From: Qipengyuania aquimaris
GTDB lineage: Bacteria; Pseudomonadota; Alphaproteobacteria; Sphingomonadales; Sphingomonadaceae
Assembly (NCBI RefSeq): GCF_009827445.1
Contig: NZ_WTYI01000001.1
Span: forward strand, 558,001-622,000
DNA: 64,000 nt
Direction of reading: 5' to 3'
Shown here: positions 1 through 9,721 of the stretch, piece after piece
Layout of the letters: each line of letters starts with the position of its first letter
Numbering within the stretch: position 1 is the stretch's first letter
The notes under the pieces: model-generated
The model's input: the letters and a program-made list of their open reading frames with translations, nothing else
Databases searched by the model: none
What the model was told of the DNA's origin: nothing
Made by a program: the position numbers and the translations under genes

Positions 1-1
1 C

Positions 2-1153
2 ACCGTGAACGTAGCGTTCGGCGAAAGCGCGGGCGACGTGGCCCTTGTCGAAGTCGCCCAGCGAATCCGCCATTTCGCTTCCGATGAACTGGAAAGCGGC
101 GTCTGGCTCGCCGCGCGGCTTAACGGCGGCAATTTCATGCTGCTTGCGCGCGAAGAATGCAGCCGCGAACGCTGGCAATGGCTGGCGGAAGCTCTCTGTG
201 ATGCCATTGCCGGTCCCATCGCAAGTCCCGGCGGTGGCGCAAACTTGCGACTGTGGCCGCGCGCCGCCTTGATGCGGGCAAGCGAGCATGACGATGCAGA
301 CACGATGCTGGATCGCTTGTCCGAACTGGCTGAACGTAACCGCCAGTCGGCCGGATCGCGCATTGCCTGGTCGAGCGGGGTCGTGGCGCAGGGCAAGCGG
401 TCGAGCCACGAGTTAGAGGCCGACTTGCTCGCCGCGATCGACCGTGATGAAATCGAAATCCTTTTCCAGCCGCAATTTTCCCTCGACGATGACAGCGTTA
501 TCGGGGCCGAGGCGTTGGCAAGATGGCATCACCCTGTAATCGGCAAAGTCGGGGCAGGCGCCCTGTTCCAGATCGCGGAACGGGCCGATCATACGGCCCA
601 GCTTTCGCGGCACATCGCAGAGCGCGCGCTGCAGGGTGCGCGCAGTTGGCCGGAGGGCCTGCGCCTGTCGCTGAATATCACTCCTGCAGACTTGGCGGTC
701 GAGAACTTCGCTCTCGACTTTGCGCGCTTGTCCGATTCTGTGGGCTTTCCGATGGAACGGGTGACCCTTGAGATCGTCGAACAGGTCTTGCTCGCGGACC
801 TGGACCGGGTGAAGAGTGTGCTTGACCAGCTCAAGCTGCTCGATTGCCGGATTGCGCTCGACGATTTCGGCGCAGGTTTTTGCAACTTCCGCTACCTCAA
901 GGTTCTGTCGCTCGATTGCATCAAGCTTGACCGGTCGATGGTGGATGGTGTGATCGAGGATGAGCGTGACCAGGCGGTTTTTCGTGCCATCATGGGCATG
1001 GCGAGCGCGCTGGACCTGAGTGTCATAGTCGAAGGCGTTGAAACCCAGGAGCAGCGGGATTTCTGCGCACGCGAAGGCTGCGAATACTATCAGGGTTTCC
1101 TGCGCGCAGAACCGATGACCGCCGCGGAATTCGACAATCTTGTGAGCAGCTAG
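2..1153 (+). CDS. EAL-domain c-di-GMP phosphodiesterase, 5' end missing
   Basis: The gene enters from outside the window; the reading frame is open to base 2, so the GTG at 5 is probably internal. The first ~110 residues look like the second half of a GGDEF domain in which the signature has become NGGNF (in ARLNGGNFMLL), so cyclase activity is unlikely. The rest is a full EAL domain: EAL in GAEALARW, then the LNIT Asn, EIVE, DDFGAG, KLDRS, EGVET and YYQGF motifs that bind metal and c-di-GMP. The catalytic residues I can check are present, so hydrolysis of c-di-GMP is the expected activity. The 3' end overlaps the convergent mfd gene by 4 bases. Confidence 0.9.
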   Translation, partial: TVNVAFGESAGDVALVEVAQRIRHFASDELESGVWLAARLNGGNFMLLAREECSRERWQWLAEALCDAIAGPIASPGGGANLRLWPRAALMRASEHDDADTMLDRLSELAERNRQSAGSRIAWSSGVVAQGKRSSHELEADLLAAIDRDEIEILFQPQFSLDDDSVIGAEALARWHHPVIGKVGAGALFQIAERADHTAQLSRHIAERALQGARSWPEGLRLSLNITPADLAVENFALDFARLSDSVGFPMERVTLEIVEQVLLADLDRVKSVLDQLKLLDCRIALDDFGAGFCNFRYLKVLSLDCIKLDRSMVDGVIEDERDQAVFRAIMGMASALDLSVIVEGVETQEQRDFCAREGCEYYQGFLRAEPMTAAEFDNLVSS

Positions 1154-4100
1154 GCCTTCTCGCGCTTGCGAGCTTTGCGCGCGATCCCGGACAACCCCTT
1201 CGTCAGCTGGAACAGGCCGTTCAGCCTGCTCTCCGGCGAATTCCACGCCCTGCTGATGACCAGCTTCATATCGGGGCGCAGCTTAGCGGTGCCTTGGAGC
1301 CGATCGACATAGGCGATGAGGCCCGGACCGTCGGGGAAATTGTCCTGGTGGAACGTCACCAAAGTGCCAGCCGCGCCGACGTCGATCTTTGCGATGTTCG
1401 CCTCTATCGCCTGCAGCTTGATCCTGATCAGCCTGACGAGGTTTTCCGTGGCCGAGGGCAGCGGGCCGAAACGGTCGATCATCTCTGCCGCCAGCGCTTC
1501 GATCTCGGCAGCATTTTCTGCATCATTCAGGCGGCGATACAGTGCCATGCGGACGGCCAGGTCCGGCACGTAGTCTTCCGGGATCATGATCGGGGCATCG
1601 ACCGTGATCTGCGGGCTGACAGTCTCGGGCTTGGCTTCGAGGCCCATCTCGCCGGCCTTGGCCGCCAGGATCGCGTCTTCCAGCATCGACTGGTAGAGTT
1701 CGAAGCCGACTTCGCGGATGTGGCCGGACTGCTCGTCGCCCAGCAGGTTACCCGCGCCGCGTATGTCGAGGTCGTGGCTGGCGAGCTGGAAGCCCGCACC
1801 GAGGCTGTCGAGATCGCCGAGAACCTTGAGGCGCTTTTCCGCGACCTCGGAAAGCTGCGTGTCCTTTTCGTACGTCAGATATGCGTAGGCGCGAAGCTTT
1901 GCGCGACCCACACGGCCACGCAGCTGATATAGCTGGGCCAGGCCGAAGATATCGGCGCGGTGGATTATGATCGTGTTCGCACTCGGCAGGTCGAGACCGC
2001 TTTCAACGATCGTGGTCGCGAGCAGGACGTCGTACTTGCCTTCGTAAAACGCGCTCATGCGTTCTTCGATTTCGCCTGCGCTCATCTGGCCGTGTGCGGA
2101 CACGAATTTCACTTCTGGCACGTTCTCGTGCAGCCAATCCGAAATGGCGTCCATGTCGGAGATCCGGGGCACGACGATGAAGCTCTGCCCGCCGCGATGG
2201 TGTTCGCGCAGTAGGGCTTCGCGCATCACCATGTCGTCCCATTCCATCACGTAAGTACGCACTGCCAGCCGGTCGACGGGCGGGGTCTGGATGGTCGAGA
2301 GTTCGCGCAGGCCCGTCATCGCCATCTGTAAGGTGCGTGGGATCGGCGTAGCGGTCAGGGTAAGCATATGCACGTCGGCGCGCAGCTGCTTGAGCTTTTC
2401 CTTGTGCGTCACGCCGAAACGTTGCTCCTCGTCAACGATGACGAGGCCGAGTTCCTTGAACTTGGTGTTCTTCGACAGGATTGCATGGGTGCCGACGACG
2501 ATATCGATATCGCCTTTCTCCAACCCCTCGCGCGTATCCTTCATTTCCTTGGCGGAAACGAGGCGCGACAGGCGGCCGACCTTGAGCGGGAAGCCGTTAA
2601 AGCGCTGGCTGAAATTCTCGAAATGCTGGCGGGCGAGTAGGGTGGTCGGGGCGACCACGGCGACCTGCTGTCCGTTCATGGCCGCAACGAAGGCTGCACG
2701 CAGCGCGACCTCGGTCTTGCCGAAGCCGACATCGCCGCACACCAGCCGGTCCATCGGCCTGCCGCTTTCGAGGTCCGACAGCACATCGGCGATGGCGCGG
2801 TCCTGGTCGTCGGTTTCCTCGTACTGGAAGCGGTCGAGGAACTGGTTGTAGGGTCCTTCTTCAACCTCCAGCACCGGCGCTTTCTTGAGCGCGCGCTGGG
2901 CTGCAACCTGCATGAGTTCGCCTGCAATCTCGCGGATACGCTCCTTAAGGCGCGCACGGCGTTTCTGCCATGCCTCGCCGCCGAGCCGGTCGAGCTGAAC
3001 CGCCTCTTCGGACGAGCCATAGCGGCTTAGCACGTCGATATTCTCGACCGGGATGAACAGCTTGTCGCCGCCGCGATATTCGAGCTGGACGCAGTCGTGC
3101 TTCGACTTGCCCACCGCGATCGGTTCGAGGCCGAGATACTTGCCGATGCCGTGTTCGGTATGAACGATCAGGTCGCCGACGGAGAGCGCCTGAAGTTCCG
3201 CCAGGAAGGCATCGGCATCCTTGCGCTTCTTCTTGCGGCGCACGAGGCGGTCGCCGAGGATGTCCTGCTCGGTAAGCAGTTCCATCTCGTCATTGGCGAA
3301 GCTGGCCTCCAAGGGGAGGACCATGGCGGCAGGCTTGCCCTTGGCCGACAGGCCAAGCGCTTCCTGCCAGCTTTCCGCCAGCGCGACCGGCTGGCCCGCT
3401 TCCTCCAGGATCGAGGCGATGCGCGAACGGCTGCCTGTCGAATAGGCCGCGAGGAGGGGGCGTTTGCCCGCCTTGCCTAACGCCTTCAGGTGATCGGCTA
3501 GGACCGGATAGACGTTGTCGCCGCGCGCACGCTCGGGTGCGAAATCGCGTCCCGAACGGAAGCCGAAGCTGACGACCGTATCGCTCTCCGGCTCGTCGAA
3601 GGGCGTCGCGCGGTGGGCGGGGGCCTCGGCGAGGGCGGATTTGAATTCGTCCTGCGTCAGATACAGCGCCTCGGGCTTCAGCGGCCGGTAATTGCCCTTT
3701 GCCTGACCTGTGGTCGCGGTGCGTTGTTCGTAATAATCGGACACGTCCCCGATGCGCTCTTCCGCAGCGGCGAGCGATGCCTGGTCGATCACGACGAGAT
3801 CGTCTTCGCTTAGGTGATCGAACAGGGTCGTCAGGCGCTCTTCGAACAGCGGGAGCCAGTGCTCCATCCCCGCGAGCCGCCTACCGTCGCTCACCGCTTC
3901 ATAAAGCGGGTCCTGCGTCGCATTGGCGCCGAACATTTCGCGATACCGGCTGCGGAAACGCTTGATACTGTCTTCGTCGAGCAGCGCCTCGCTGGCAGGC
4001 AGCAGCAAGTGATTGCCCAGCCGCCCGGTGCTCATCTGGGTGTTGGGATCGAAGCTGCGCAGCGATTCCAGCTCGTCGCCGAAAAAATCGAGGCGCAGCG

Positions 4101-4635
4101 CTTCGTCCATGCCGGATGGGAACACGTCCACGATCGAGCCACGGATCGCGTATTCGCCCTTGTCGATGACCGTGTCGGTGCGGCTGTAGCCCTGGCGTTG
4201 CAGGAGCGCGGCAAGGCTTTCGCGGCCGATCTCCGTGCCGGGTTTGAACTCGCGCACGCTCTCGCGAATGCGGAACGGCGTGAGGACGCGCTGTAGCACG
4301 GCATTGGCCGTGGTTACGACCAGCTGTGCCTTCGCCTTTCCCGTCTGCAGGCGGTGCAGCGCGGCGAGGCGCTTGGCGCTGACCGACAGGGCCGGGCTGG
4401 CCCGGTCATAGGGGAGCGAATCCCAAGCGGGAAATTCGATGACTTCCAACTCCGGCGCGAAGAAATGCGCCGCATCCGTCACGGCCCTCATCGCCGCATC
4501 GTCCGGCGCAATGAAAACCGCGCGTCCGGTGCTGGCACGGGCGAGGTCGGCCATCACCAGCGGCTGCGCACCGCGCGCGACCTGTGCCAGCGTCAGCGGC
4601 TGTTTTGCTTTGAGGATGCGGGAAAGGTCGGGCAT
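1150..4635 (-). CDS. mfd: Transcription-repair coupling factor Mfd
   Basis: Mfd is an ATP-dependent translocase that displaces stalled RNA polymerase and recruits UvrA to the lesion. The 1161-residue length is normal for the family. Visible parts in order are an N-terminal UvrB-like UvrA-binding region, a CarD-like RNA-polymerase interaction domain around residues 480–545 (with GDLIVHTEHGIGKYLGLE), and RecG-like helicase lobes with Walker A GDVGFGKTE and the DEEQ box (VDEEQRFGV). Motif VI is QLRGRVGRA, and a C-terminal TRCF domain follows. The gene is convergent with the EAL gene and lies downstream of sdhE on the same strand, about 55 bases away. Confidence 0.98.
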   Translation of the reverse strand: MPDLSRILKAKQPLTLAQVARGAQPLVMADLARASTGRAVFIAPDDAAMRAVTDAAHFFAPELEVIEFPAWDSLPYDRASPALSVSAKRLAALHRLQTGKAKAQLVVTTANAVLQRVLTPFRIRESVREFKPGTEIGRESLAALLQRQGYSRTDTVIDKGEYAIRGSIVDVFPSGMDEALRLDFFGDELESLRSFDPNTQMSTGRLGNHLLLPASEALLDEDSIKRFRSRYREMFGANATQDPLYEAVSDGRRLAGMEHWLPLFEERLTTLFDHLSEDDLVVIDQASLAAAEERIGDVSDYYEQRTATTGQAKGNYRPLKPEALYLTQDEFKSALAEAPAHRATPFDEPESDTVVSFGFRSGRDFAPERARGDNVYPVLADHLKALGKAGKRPLLAAYSTGSRSRIASILEEAGQPVALAESWQEALGLSAKGKPAAMVLPLEASFANDEMELLTEQDILGDRLVRRKKKRKDADAFLAELQALSVGDLIVHTEHGIGKYLGLEPIAVGKSKHDCVQLEYRGGDKLFIPVENIDVLSRYGSSEEAVQLDRLGGEAWQKRRARLKERIREIAGELMQVAAQRALKKAPVLEVEEGPYNQFLDRFQYEETDDQDRAIADVLSDLESGRPMDRLVCGDVGFGKTEVALRAAFVAAMNGQQVAVVAPTTLLARQHFENFSQRFNGFPLKVGRLSRLVSAKEMKDTREGLEKGDIDIVVGTHAILSKNTKFKELGLVIVDEEQRFGVTHKEKLKQLRADVHMLTLTATPIPRTLQMAMTGLRELSTIQTPPVDRLAVRTYVMEWDDMVMREALLREHHRGGQSFIVVPRISDMDAISDWLHENVPEVKFVSAHGQMSAGEIEERMSAFYEGKYDVLLATTIVESGLDLPSANTIIIHRADIFGLAQLYQLRGRVGRAKLRAYAYLTYEKDTQLSEVAEKRLKVLGDLDSLGAGFQLASHDLDIRGAGNLLGDEQSGHIREVGFELYQSMLEDAILAAKAGEMGLEAKPETVSPQITVDAPIMIPEDYVPDLAVRMALYRRLNDAENAAEIEALAAEMIDRFGPLPSATENLVRLIRIKLQAIEANIAKIDVGAAGTLVTFHQDNFPDGPGLIAYVDRLQGTAKLRPDMKLVISRAWNSPESRLNGLFQLTKGLSGIARKARKREKA

Positions 4636-4690
4636 TGAAGGGACAGCGCGATAACGCGCCGCGTGTTCCCGTCAACGCACTAATGCGCGC

Positions 4691-4969
4691 TCAGCGCGGA
4701 ATATCGACGTAATCGAGCTCTTGCATCTTGGCCATCAGCGCGCCTTCGAAACGCGGCGGCGTGGGCTGGGTCTTGAGCGCCCAGGCCATCACGTCGACAT
4801 CGTCTTCTTCCAGCAGGGCTTCGAACCAAGCCAGTTCTTCCGCGCCCCAATCCGCATGATAGCGGTCGAAGAAGCCGCCGATCATGTAGTCGGCTTCGCG
4901 GGTGCCACGGTGCCAGGCGCGAAACCGGGCGCGCTGTTTCCTGCCTTCGAAGGTGAGCAATTCTGCCAT
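4691..4969 (-). CDS. sdhE: Succinate dehydrogenase assembly factor 2 (SdhE)
   Basis: This 92-residue protein helps insert FAD into the succinate dehydrogenase flavoprotein. It shows the family pattern: an early RGTREAD stretch (here HRGTREADYMIGGF, the SdhE RGxxE motif), then acidic helices ending WFEALLEEDDVDVMAWA. The start was taken at the ATG whose complement lies at 4967–4969 because the protein then begins exactly where SdhE proteins do. A much longer open frame continues upstream of this ATG, antisense to recG, and is not coding. The divergent sdhE/recG order is common in alphaproteobacteria. Confidence 0.93.
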   Translation of the reverse strand: MAELLTFEGRKQRARFRAWHRGTREADYMIGGFFDRYHADWGAEELAWFEALLEEDDVDVMAWALKTQPTPPRFEGALMAKMQELDYVDIPR

Positions 4970-5026
4970 GGCTGCGCGGGTAGGGCACTCGCCAAATGCG
5001 CGCAAGCGGCTATAGCGCAAATCACT

Positions 5027-7090
5027 ATGCGGCCCGACGTGCTCAATCCCCTGTTTGCCGAAACCGACACGCTGGAAGGCGTGGGGCCAAAGCTGAAGAA
5101 GCCGCTGGAGAAACTGGGCCTCACGCGGATCTGGGACGTCGCCTATCACCTGCCCGATCGCTTCGTCACGCGGCGCGCGGTCGAAACGCTGGACGAGGCG
5201 GGCGAGGGCGAGAATATCGTCATCCGCCTGACCGTGACCGAACATCGCGGCGGCAGGTCGCCGCGCGCGCCCTATCGTGTTCTGGCGCAGGACAGCATCG
5301 GAAATGTGCTGTCGATCACCTATTTCGGCCGCGCCTCCTATACGGCGAAAAAACAGCTGCCGGTGGGCGAGACCCGCTGGGTGGCGGGCAAGCTGGAACG
5401 GTACGGCGACATGCTCCAGATGGTCCATCCGGATCACGTGGTGGAAGAAGGCGGCGATACTCTCCAGCGCTTGTGCGAGCCGGTCTATCGCCTGTCGGAA
5501 GGCCTGACGCAGCCGAAAGTTGCAGGCCTGGTTGGCCAGGCGCTGGACCGTTGTCCCGCACTGCCCGAATGGATCGAGCCGACGCAGGTCGACAAGCACG
5601 ACTGGCCCGCCTGGCAGGAGGCCATGCGCCTTGCGCACAAGGGCGAACACAAGGCTGCGCGCGACCGGCTGGCTTACGACGAACTGCTGGCCAACGCGCT
5701 GGCGCTGATGCTGGTCCGCGCGGATAACCGCAAGCGCAAGGGCCAGCCGCTCCAAGGCGATGGCAGCTATCGCGGGAAACTGGACCTGCCGTTCCCGCTG
5801 ACGGGCGCGCAGAAGCGGTCCATTGCCGAAATCGAAGGCGATATGGCGCAGGAAGCGCCCATGCTGCGCCTGCTCCAGGGCGATGTCGGTGCGGGCAAGA
5901 CCGTCGTCGCGCTGGAGGCGATGCTGATCGCGGTGGAGGCAGGGGCGCAGGCCGCCTTGCTGGCACCGACGGAAATCCTCGCCCGCCAGCATTACGAGAG
6001 CCTGCGCCGCATGGCCGAGCCGACCGGGGCAGAGGTCGCGCTGCTCACCGGGCGCGACAAGGGCAAGGCGCGCGAAGCGACGCTGATGGGCCTGCTCGAC
6101 GGAAGCATCGACTTCGTCGTCGGCACCCATGCGATATTCCAGGACAAGGTGGCTTATCGCAATCTGGCCATGGTGGTGATCGACGAGCAGCACCGCTTCG
6201 GGGTCGGACAGCGTCTGATGCTGGCGAGCAAGGGCAAGCGCGCACCGCACGTGCTCGCCATGACGGCCACGCCGATCCCGCGCACGCTGACGCTCGCCCA
6301 GTATGGCGAGCTCGATGTGAGCAAGCTGGACGAGCTTCCGCCTGGCCGCCAGTCGATCGACACCGTGGTTATGGGGCAGGACAAGATCCCTGCACTGGCG
6401 GAGCGGCTGGCCGCGCAGTTCGAGCAGGGAAGGCAGGCCTTCTGGGTCTGCCCGATGGTGCGCGAAATGGACGGGCCGGAGGAAATTGCTGCGGCCGAGG
6501 CGCGCTACGCCTCGCTGAAGGAGCGGTTCGGCGACGACGTGGTGATGGTCCACGGCCAATTGGCACCGGAAATGAAGGACGCCTCCATGGAGCGCTTCGC
6601 CCGCGGCGATGCGCGCCTGCTTGTGGCGACTACGGTCATCGAGGTCGGTGTCGACGTTCCCAATGCTACGCTGATGGTGATCGAACAGGCAGAACGCTTC
6701 GGGCTTGCGCAATTGCACCAGCTGCGTGGCCGGGTTGGGCGCGGAAGCGAAAAGAGTTTCTGTGTGCTCCTCCATGGCGAAAACCTGTCCGAAACGGCGC
6801 AGAAAAGGCTGGCTTTGATGCGGGAAACACAGGACGGCTTCCTGCTCGCCGAAGAGGACCTGCGCCTTCGCGGTGGGGGCGAATTGCTCGGCACGCGGCA
6901 ATCGGGCGACACGCCGTTCAGCATCGCGAGTTTCGAACAGATCACGGAGCTTTTGCCCAAGGCCCACGACGATGCGCGCCTGTTGATGGAACGTGACGGG
7001 GGGCTGGAAGGAAAGCGCGGGGAGGCGGCGCGGATCCTGCTCTATCTCTTCGAACGCGATTTCGGCGTGAAAACCCTGCGCGGGGGCTAG
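5027..7090 (+). CDS. recG: ATP-dependent DNA helicase RecG
   Basis: RecG is a monomeric double-stranded DNA translocase that reverses stalled forks and branch-migrates recombination intermediates. The 687-residue product has an N-terminal wedge/OB domain, Walker A GDVGAGKTV, a DEQHRFGVGQR box, the TATPIPRTL motif III and the motif VI region QLRGRVGRG. The ATG at 5027 gives a normal RecG N-terminus (MRPDVLNPLF). The open frame runs further upstream, but that part lies antisense to sdhE. The gap to sdhE is only 57 bases and must hold both divergent promoters. Confidence 0.97.
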   Translation: MRPDVLNPLFAETDTLEGVGPKLKKPLEKLGLTRIWDVAYHLPDRFVTRRAVETLDEAGEGENIVIRLTVTEHRGGRSPRAPYRVLAQDSIGNVLSITYFGRASYTAKKQLPVGETRWVAGKLERYGDMLQMVHPDHVVEEGGDTLQRLCEPVYRLSEGLTQPKVAGLVGQALDRCPALPEWIEPTQVDKHDWPAWQEAMRLAHKGEHKAARDRLAYDELLANALALMLVRADNRKRKGQPLQGDGSYRGKLDLPFPLTGAQKRSIAEIEGDMAQEAPMLRLLQGDVGAGKTVVALEAMLIAVEAGAQAALLAPTEILARQHYESLRRMAEPTGAEVALLTGRDKGKAREATLMGLLDGSIDFVVGTHAIFQDKVAYRNLAMVVIDEQHRFGVGQRLMLASKGKRAPHVLAMTATPIPRTLTLAQYGELDVSKLDELPPGRQSIDTVVMGQDKIPALAERLAAQFEQGRQAFWVCPMVREMDGPEEIAAAEARYASLKERFGDDVVMVHGQLAPEMKDASMERFARGDARLLVATTVIEVGVDVPNATLMVIEQAERFGLAQLHQLRGRVGRGSEKSFCVLLHGENLSETAQKRLALMRETQDGFLLAEEDLRLRGGGELLGTRQSGDTPFSIASFEQITELLPKAHDDARLLMERDGGLEGKRGEAARILLYLFERDFGVKTLRGG

Positions 7091-7131
7091 TAAACGGGCT
7101 CGCAAGCCCTAAAATGCCGCCGGGAGGAAGC

Positions 7132-7812
7132 ATGTTCGGCCCCGATCCAATCGACCTTTACGATCCGACGCCCTACGGCCCTTTCGCCTATTATGGCCAT
7201 TTGCTTCTTGGGACTGTGGCCCTGCTTGCCGCTTCGATCGCCTTCTTTGCACGCAAGGGGAGCAAGCGACATCGAGCCGCGGGCTTTGTTTTCGCGGCGG
7301 CCGTCGCGATCACCTGCCTGACATCGATAGCCATGCTGGCCAATGTTTTTATTCCTCCGCTCTTGATGGCCGTATTTACCGCTGCCTATGCGGTGGGTGG
7401 TGCATGTCTTGCCTTGCAAAAAGGCACCACGACCGTGCGGACAGCCGAAGTCGCGCTGACCGTTTTCGAGATTGCAGGCGTGATCCTCTTCCTTCGAATA
7501 GCTTTGGCTGCAGTGCAAGACGGGCTCATTCCCGCATTCGGCCCCGTTGTCATAATAACCATTCCGCTGATTTTGCTCGCCGGTGACCTAAACTGGTTTC
7601 TCAAAGCACAAGACCGCACAAGACTGAGGACAGCGCGCCATCTGAACAGAATGGTGTGGGGCTTCGTGGTAGTACTGCGCGCTCCGCTCGTGGAGTTGGC
7701 GGCAGGCGGGCTACCAGTTCCCCCGCAGGTGGTTATCGCGGGGCCCATCCTGCTAGGGTGTGGTATGCTGTGGTACTTCCAACGACGCTACGGCACCTTG
7801 AAAAAAGCCTGA
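7132..7812 (+). CDS. Multi-pass membrane protein, DUF2306-like
   Basis: A 226-residue protein with about six to seven hydrophobic helices and a basic C-terminal tail (RRYGTLKKA). After the first helix it has GSKRHRAAGFVF, which resembles the HRxxG segment of DUF2306-type membrane proteins; the assignment is tentative. The ATG at 7132 was chosen over one 18 bases upstream because GGGAGGAAG sits just before it. No enzymatic motif is visible and the function is unknown. It follows recG by 41 bases and could share its transcript; its stop abuts the convergent kinase gene. Confidence 0.75.
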   Translation: MFGPDPIDLYDPTPYGPFAYYGHLLLGTVALLAASIAFFARKGSKRHRAAGFVFAAAVAITCLTSIAMLANVFIPPLLMAVFTAAYAVGGACLALQKGTTTVRTAEVALTVFEIAGVILFLRIALAAVQDGLIPAFGPVVIITIPLILLAGDLNWFLKAQDRTRLRTARHLNRMVWGFVVVLRAPLVELAAGGLPVPPQVVIAGPILLGCGMLWYFQRRYGTLKKA

Positions 7813-9144
7813 TCACGCGGTTTCCGCTAGTATGCGCTCGACCGTGCCGCGAACGTCGACGCGCGCACCCAGCCTTGCGCCGAGCAGGGCGGTGCCGCTG
7901 ACCTTGCGCTGGACGAAGAGGGTTTCGGGCGGAGGGAGGTGCCAGCTCGCCTTGTCTTTCGCGATCGGCATGACTTCCTCGCGGATTTGCGGGACGAAAG
8001 CGCGGTCGCCGAAGTCGAGTTGCCCCTCGCGCGACATTTCCGTGACCACGATATCGATCGCGCGTTCGATGCGCTCGGGATGGCGTTCGATAGCTTGCGG
8101 GGCAATGAAACCGGCAGCCACCGCTTCGTCGCGCACGCGCGGGCGATCTTCGGCAAGGCCCGCTTCAAGCAAGCGCCGGTAATCCGCCGATATCGCGGGA
8201 TCGACTTTCCTTGCCGCGCCGAAATCGAGCAGCACGATCTGCCCGGTGTCGGCACGATAGCGGTAGTTGGCAAAGTTGGGGTCGGTCTGCATGAATCCGA
8301 AATCGAACAATTCGCGCCCGACCAGTTCGATCAAATTGGCGAAGGCCACGTCGCGCACATCCTGCGGCTCGTCGGCCAGCGCCTCGATCGGGCGTCCTTC
8401 CTCGAAACTCATCGCCAGGATTTGCGAGCGTGTAAGTGCGGGATCGAGTGTGGGAAGGGCAAAGCGATCGTCGCCCTCAAGCAATTCGGCATAGCATTGC
8501 ATCATGCGGCCTTCGCGCTCGTAATCCGCTTCCTCGCGCAGTTGGGCCTTCGCCGCAGCTAGCATCGGCGCAATGTCGAGTTCCTCAGGTAAAAGCCCCG
8601 TCATCCGCAACAGTCCGGCCACGTTGTCTACGTCGGATTCAATGCTCTGCGCGACGCCGGGATACTGGACCTTGATGGCCAATGTCCGGCTGTCGCGAGT
8701 AAGGGCGCGGTGCACCTGCCCGATCGATGCTGCGGCAATCGGTCTCGGCTCGAACCGCCGGAACTGCTTGCGCCAGTCCTTGCCCCATTGCTCCGCAAGG
8801 ACCTTGTCGAGCTGGCGCGGCGGCATGAAATCGGCCTGTTCGCGCAAACGGGCGAGGATGGCGGCAAGCTCGGGCGGCAGGACATCGCCTGCGTCCATGG
8901 AGATCATCTGGCCCAGCTTCATCGCCGCACCGCGCATATGGGCGAGCCGGTCTGCAAGGCGTCTGGCGTTGCCCGGCGTCAGCAGCATCTGGTCCATGCT
9001 GGGCCGCTCGCCCGCAGCAAGACGCCGCGCCCCTTCGCCCAGCGCGCCTGCAACCATGCCTCCGGCAAGGCCGCCGAAGCCTGCCAGCCTCCCTAGGCGG
9101 GACGAGGGAACCGAGCGCGCGCGGCGCTTGTCTTCATCAGCCAT
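7813..9144 (-). CDS. ABC1/UbiB (COQ8-type) atypical kinase
   Basis: A 443-residue member of the UbiB/ABC1 protein-kinase-like family, whose members support ubiquinone synthesis by an ATPase-linked mechanism. The family's KxGQ motif is present (AAMKLGQMISMD) and is followed by the invariant ATP-site Lys in LAIKVQYPGV. The catalytic region reads MQTDPNFANYRY and then LLDFGAAR. The DPNFANY form resembles COQ8/ADCK3-type proteins more than E. coli UbiB, and I see no C-terminal membrane helices. The start overlaps the stop of the upstream phosphatase gene by 8 bases, so the two are cotranscribed. Confidence 0.88.
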   Translation of the reverse strand: MADEDKRRARSVPSSRLGRLAGFGGLAGGMVAGALGEGARRLAAGERPSMDQMLLTPGNARRLADRLAHMRGAAMKLGQMISMDAGDVLPPELAAILARLREQADFMPPRQLDKVLAEQWGKDWRKQFRRFEPRPIAAASIGQVHRALTRDSRTLAIKVQYPGVAQSIESDVDNVAGLLRMTGLLPEELDIAPMLAAAKAQLREEADYEREGRMMQCYAELLEGDDRFALPTLDPALTRSQILAMSFEEGRPIEALADEPQDVRDVAFANLIELVGRELFDFGFMQTDPNFANYRYRADTGQIVLLDFGAARKVDPAISADYRRLLEAGLAEDRPRVRDEAVAAGFIAPQAIERHPERIERAIDIVVTEMSREGQLDFGDRAFVPQIREEVMPIAKDKASWHLPPPETLFVQRKVSGTALLGARLGARVDVRGTVERILAETA

Positions 9145-9610
9145 TTTCGGACAACATCACGGCCACCAGCGCCTGGGCCCCGGCATCGACCTCGCTCCAG
9201 GTAATGGCAAATCCGTCGGCCCCGCCGTAGTAGGGATCGCCGACCTCGCGTCCTTCCTGCCCGGGCAGGATATCGAGCAGCATGGCGGTTTTCGCCTTGC
9301 CATTGCCCGGATCGCGCCGTGCGATGTCCTGCATGTTCGAGCGGTCCATGCCGATGATGAAGTCGAACTCGTGAAAATCTTCCTTCGACAACTGCCTGCC
9401 GCGATAGCCGGTGATGTCGATCCCTTCGCTGCGGGCCTGGTCGATGCTGCGCGGATCGGGTGGTTCGCCCACGTGGTAGCCGGCAGTCCCCGCGCTTTCG
9501 ACCTCGACTTCGAGGCCCGCATTCTCGGCCGCGCGCCTGAAAGCAGCTTCGGCGAGGGGGGAGCGGCAGATATTGCCGAGACAAACGAACAGAACGGATT
9601 GGGATGCCAT
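9137..9610 (-). CDS. Low-molecular-weight protein-tyrosine phosphatase
   Basis: A 157-residue cytosolic phosphatase. The active-site loop is VCLGNICRS (Cys-x5-Arg-Ser) within the first 20 residues, and the general-acid loop DPYYGG lies near residue 125. The start at 9610 gives the compact family N-terminus MASQSVLFVCLGN; the 12 codons upstream are not family-like. It is the first gene of a two-gene unit with the UbiB-like kinase. The substrate cannot be told from sequence. No exopolysaccharide kinase lies beside it, so a Wzb-type role is not indicated. Confidence 0.93.
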   Translation of the reverse strand: MASQSVLFVCLGNICRSPLAEAAFRRAAENAGLEVEVESAGTAGYHVGEPPDPRSIDQARSEGIDITGYRGRQLSKEDFHEFDFIIGMDRSNMQDIARRDPGNGKAKTAMLLDILPGQEGREVGDPYYGGADGFAITWSEVDAGAQALVAVMLSENG

Positions 9611-9721
9611 GACGCTTGAACGTGGCAGGCAAGCAGGGGTTTCCAACCATCGGCGATTATGTGGGATGCGTAGGAGAAAGGTCGCAATGCGGATTTTCGC
9701 ACGATCTGCTATGAGTACGCG

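Noticed and set aside
4973-7105. Open frame on the minus strand opposite recG, continuous with sdhE
   Set aside because: It lies entirely antisense to recG. Only the last 92 codons match a known protein (SdhE), and long antisense frames are usual in high-GC DNA.
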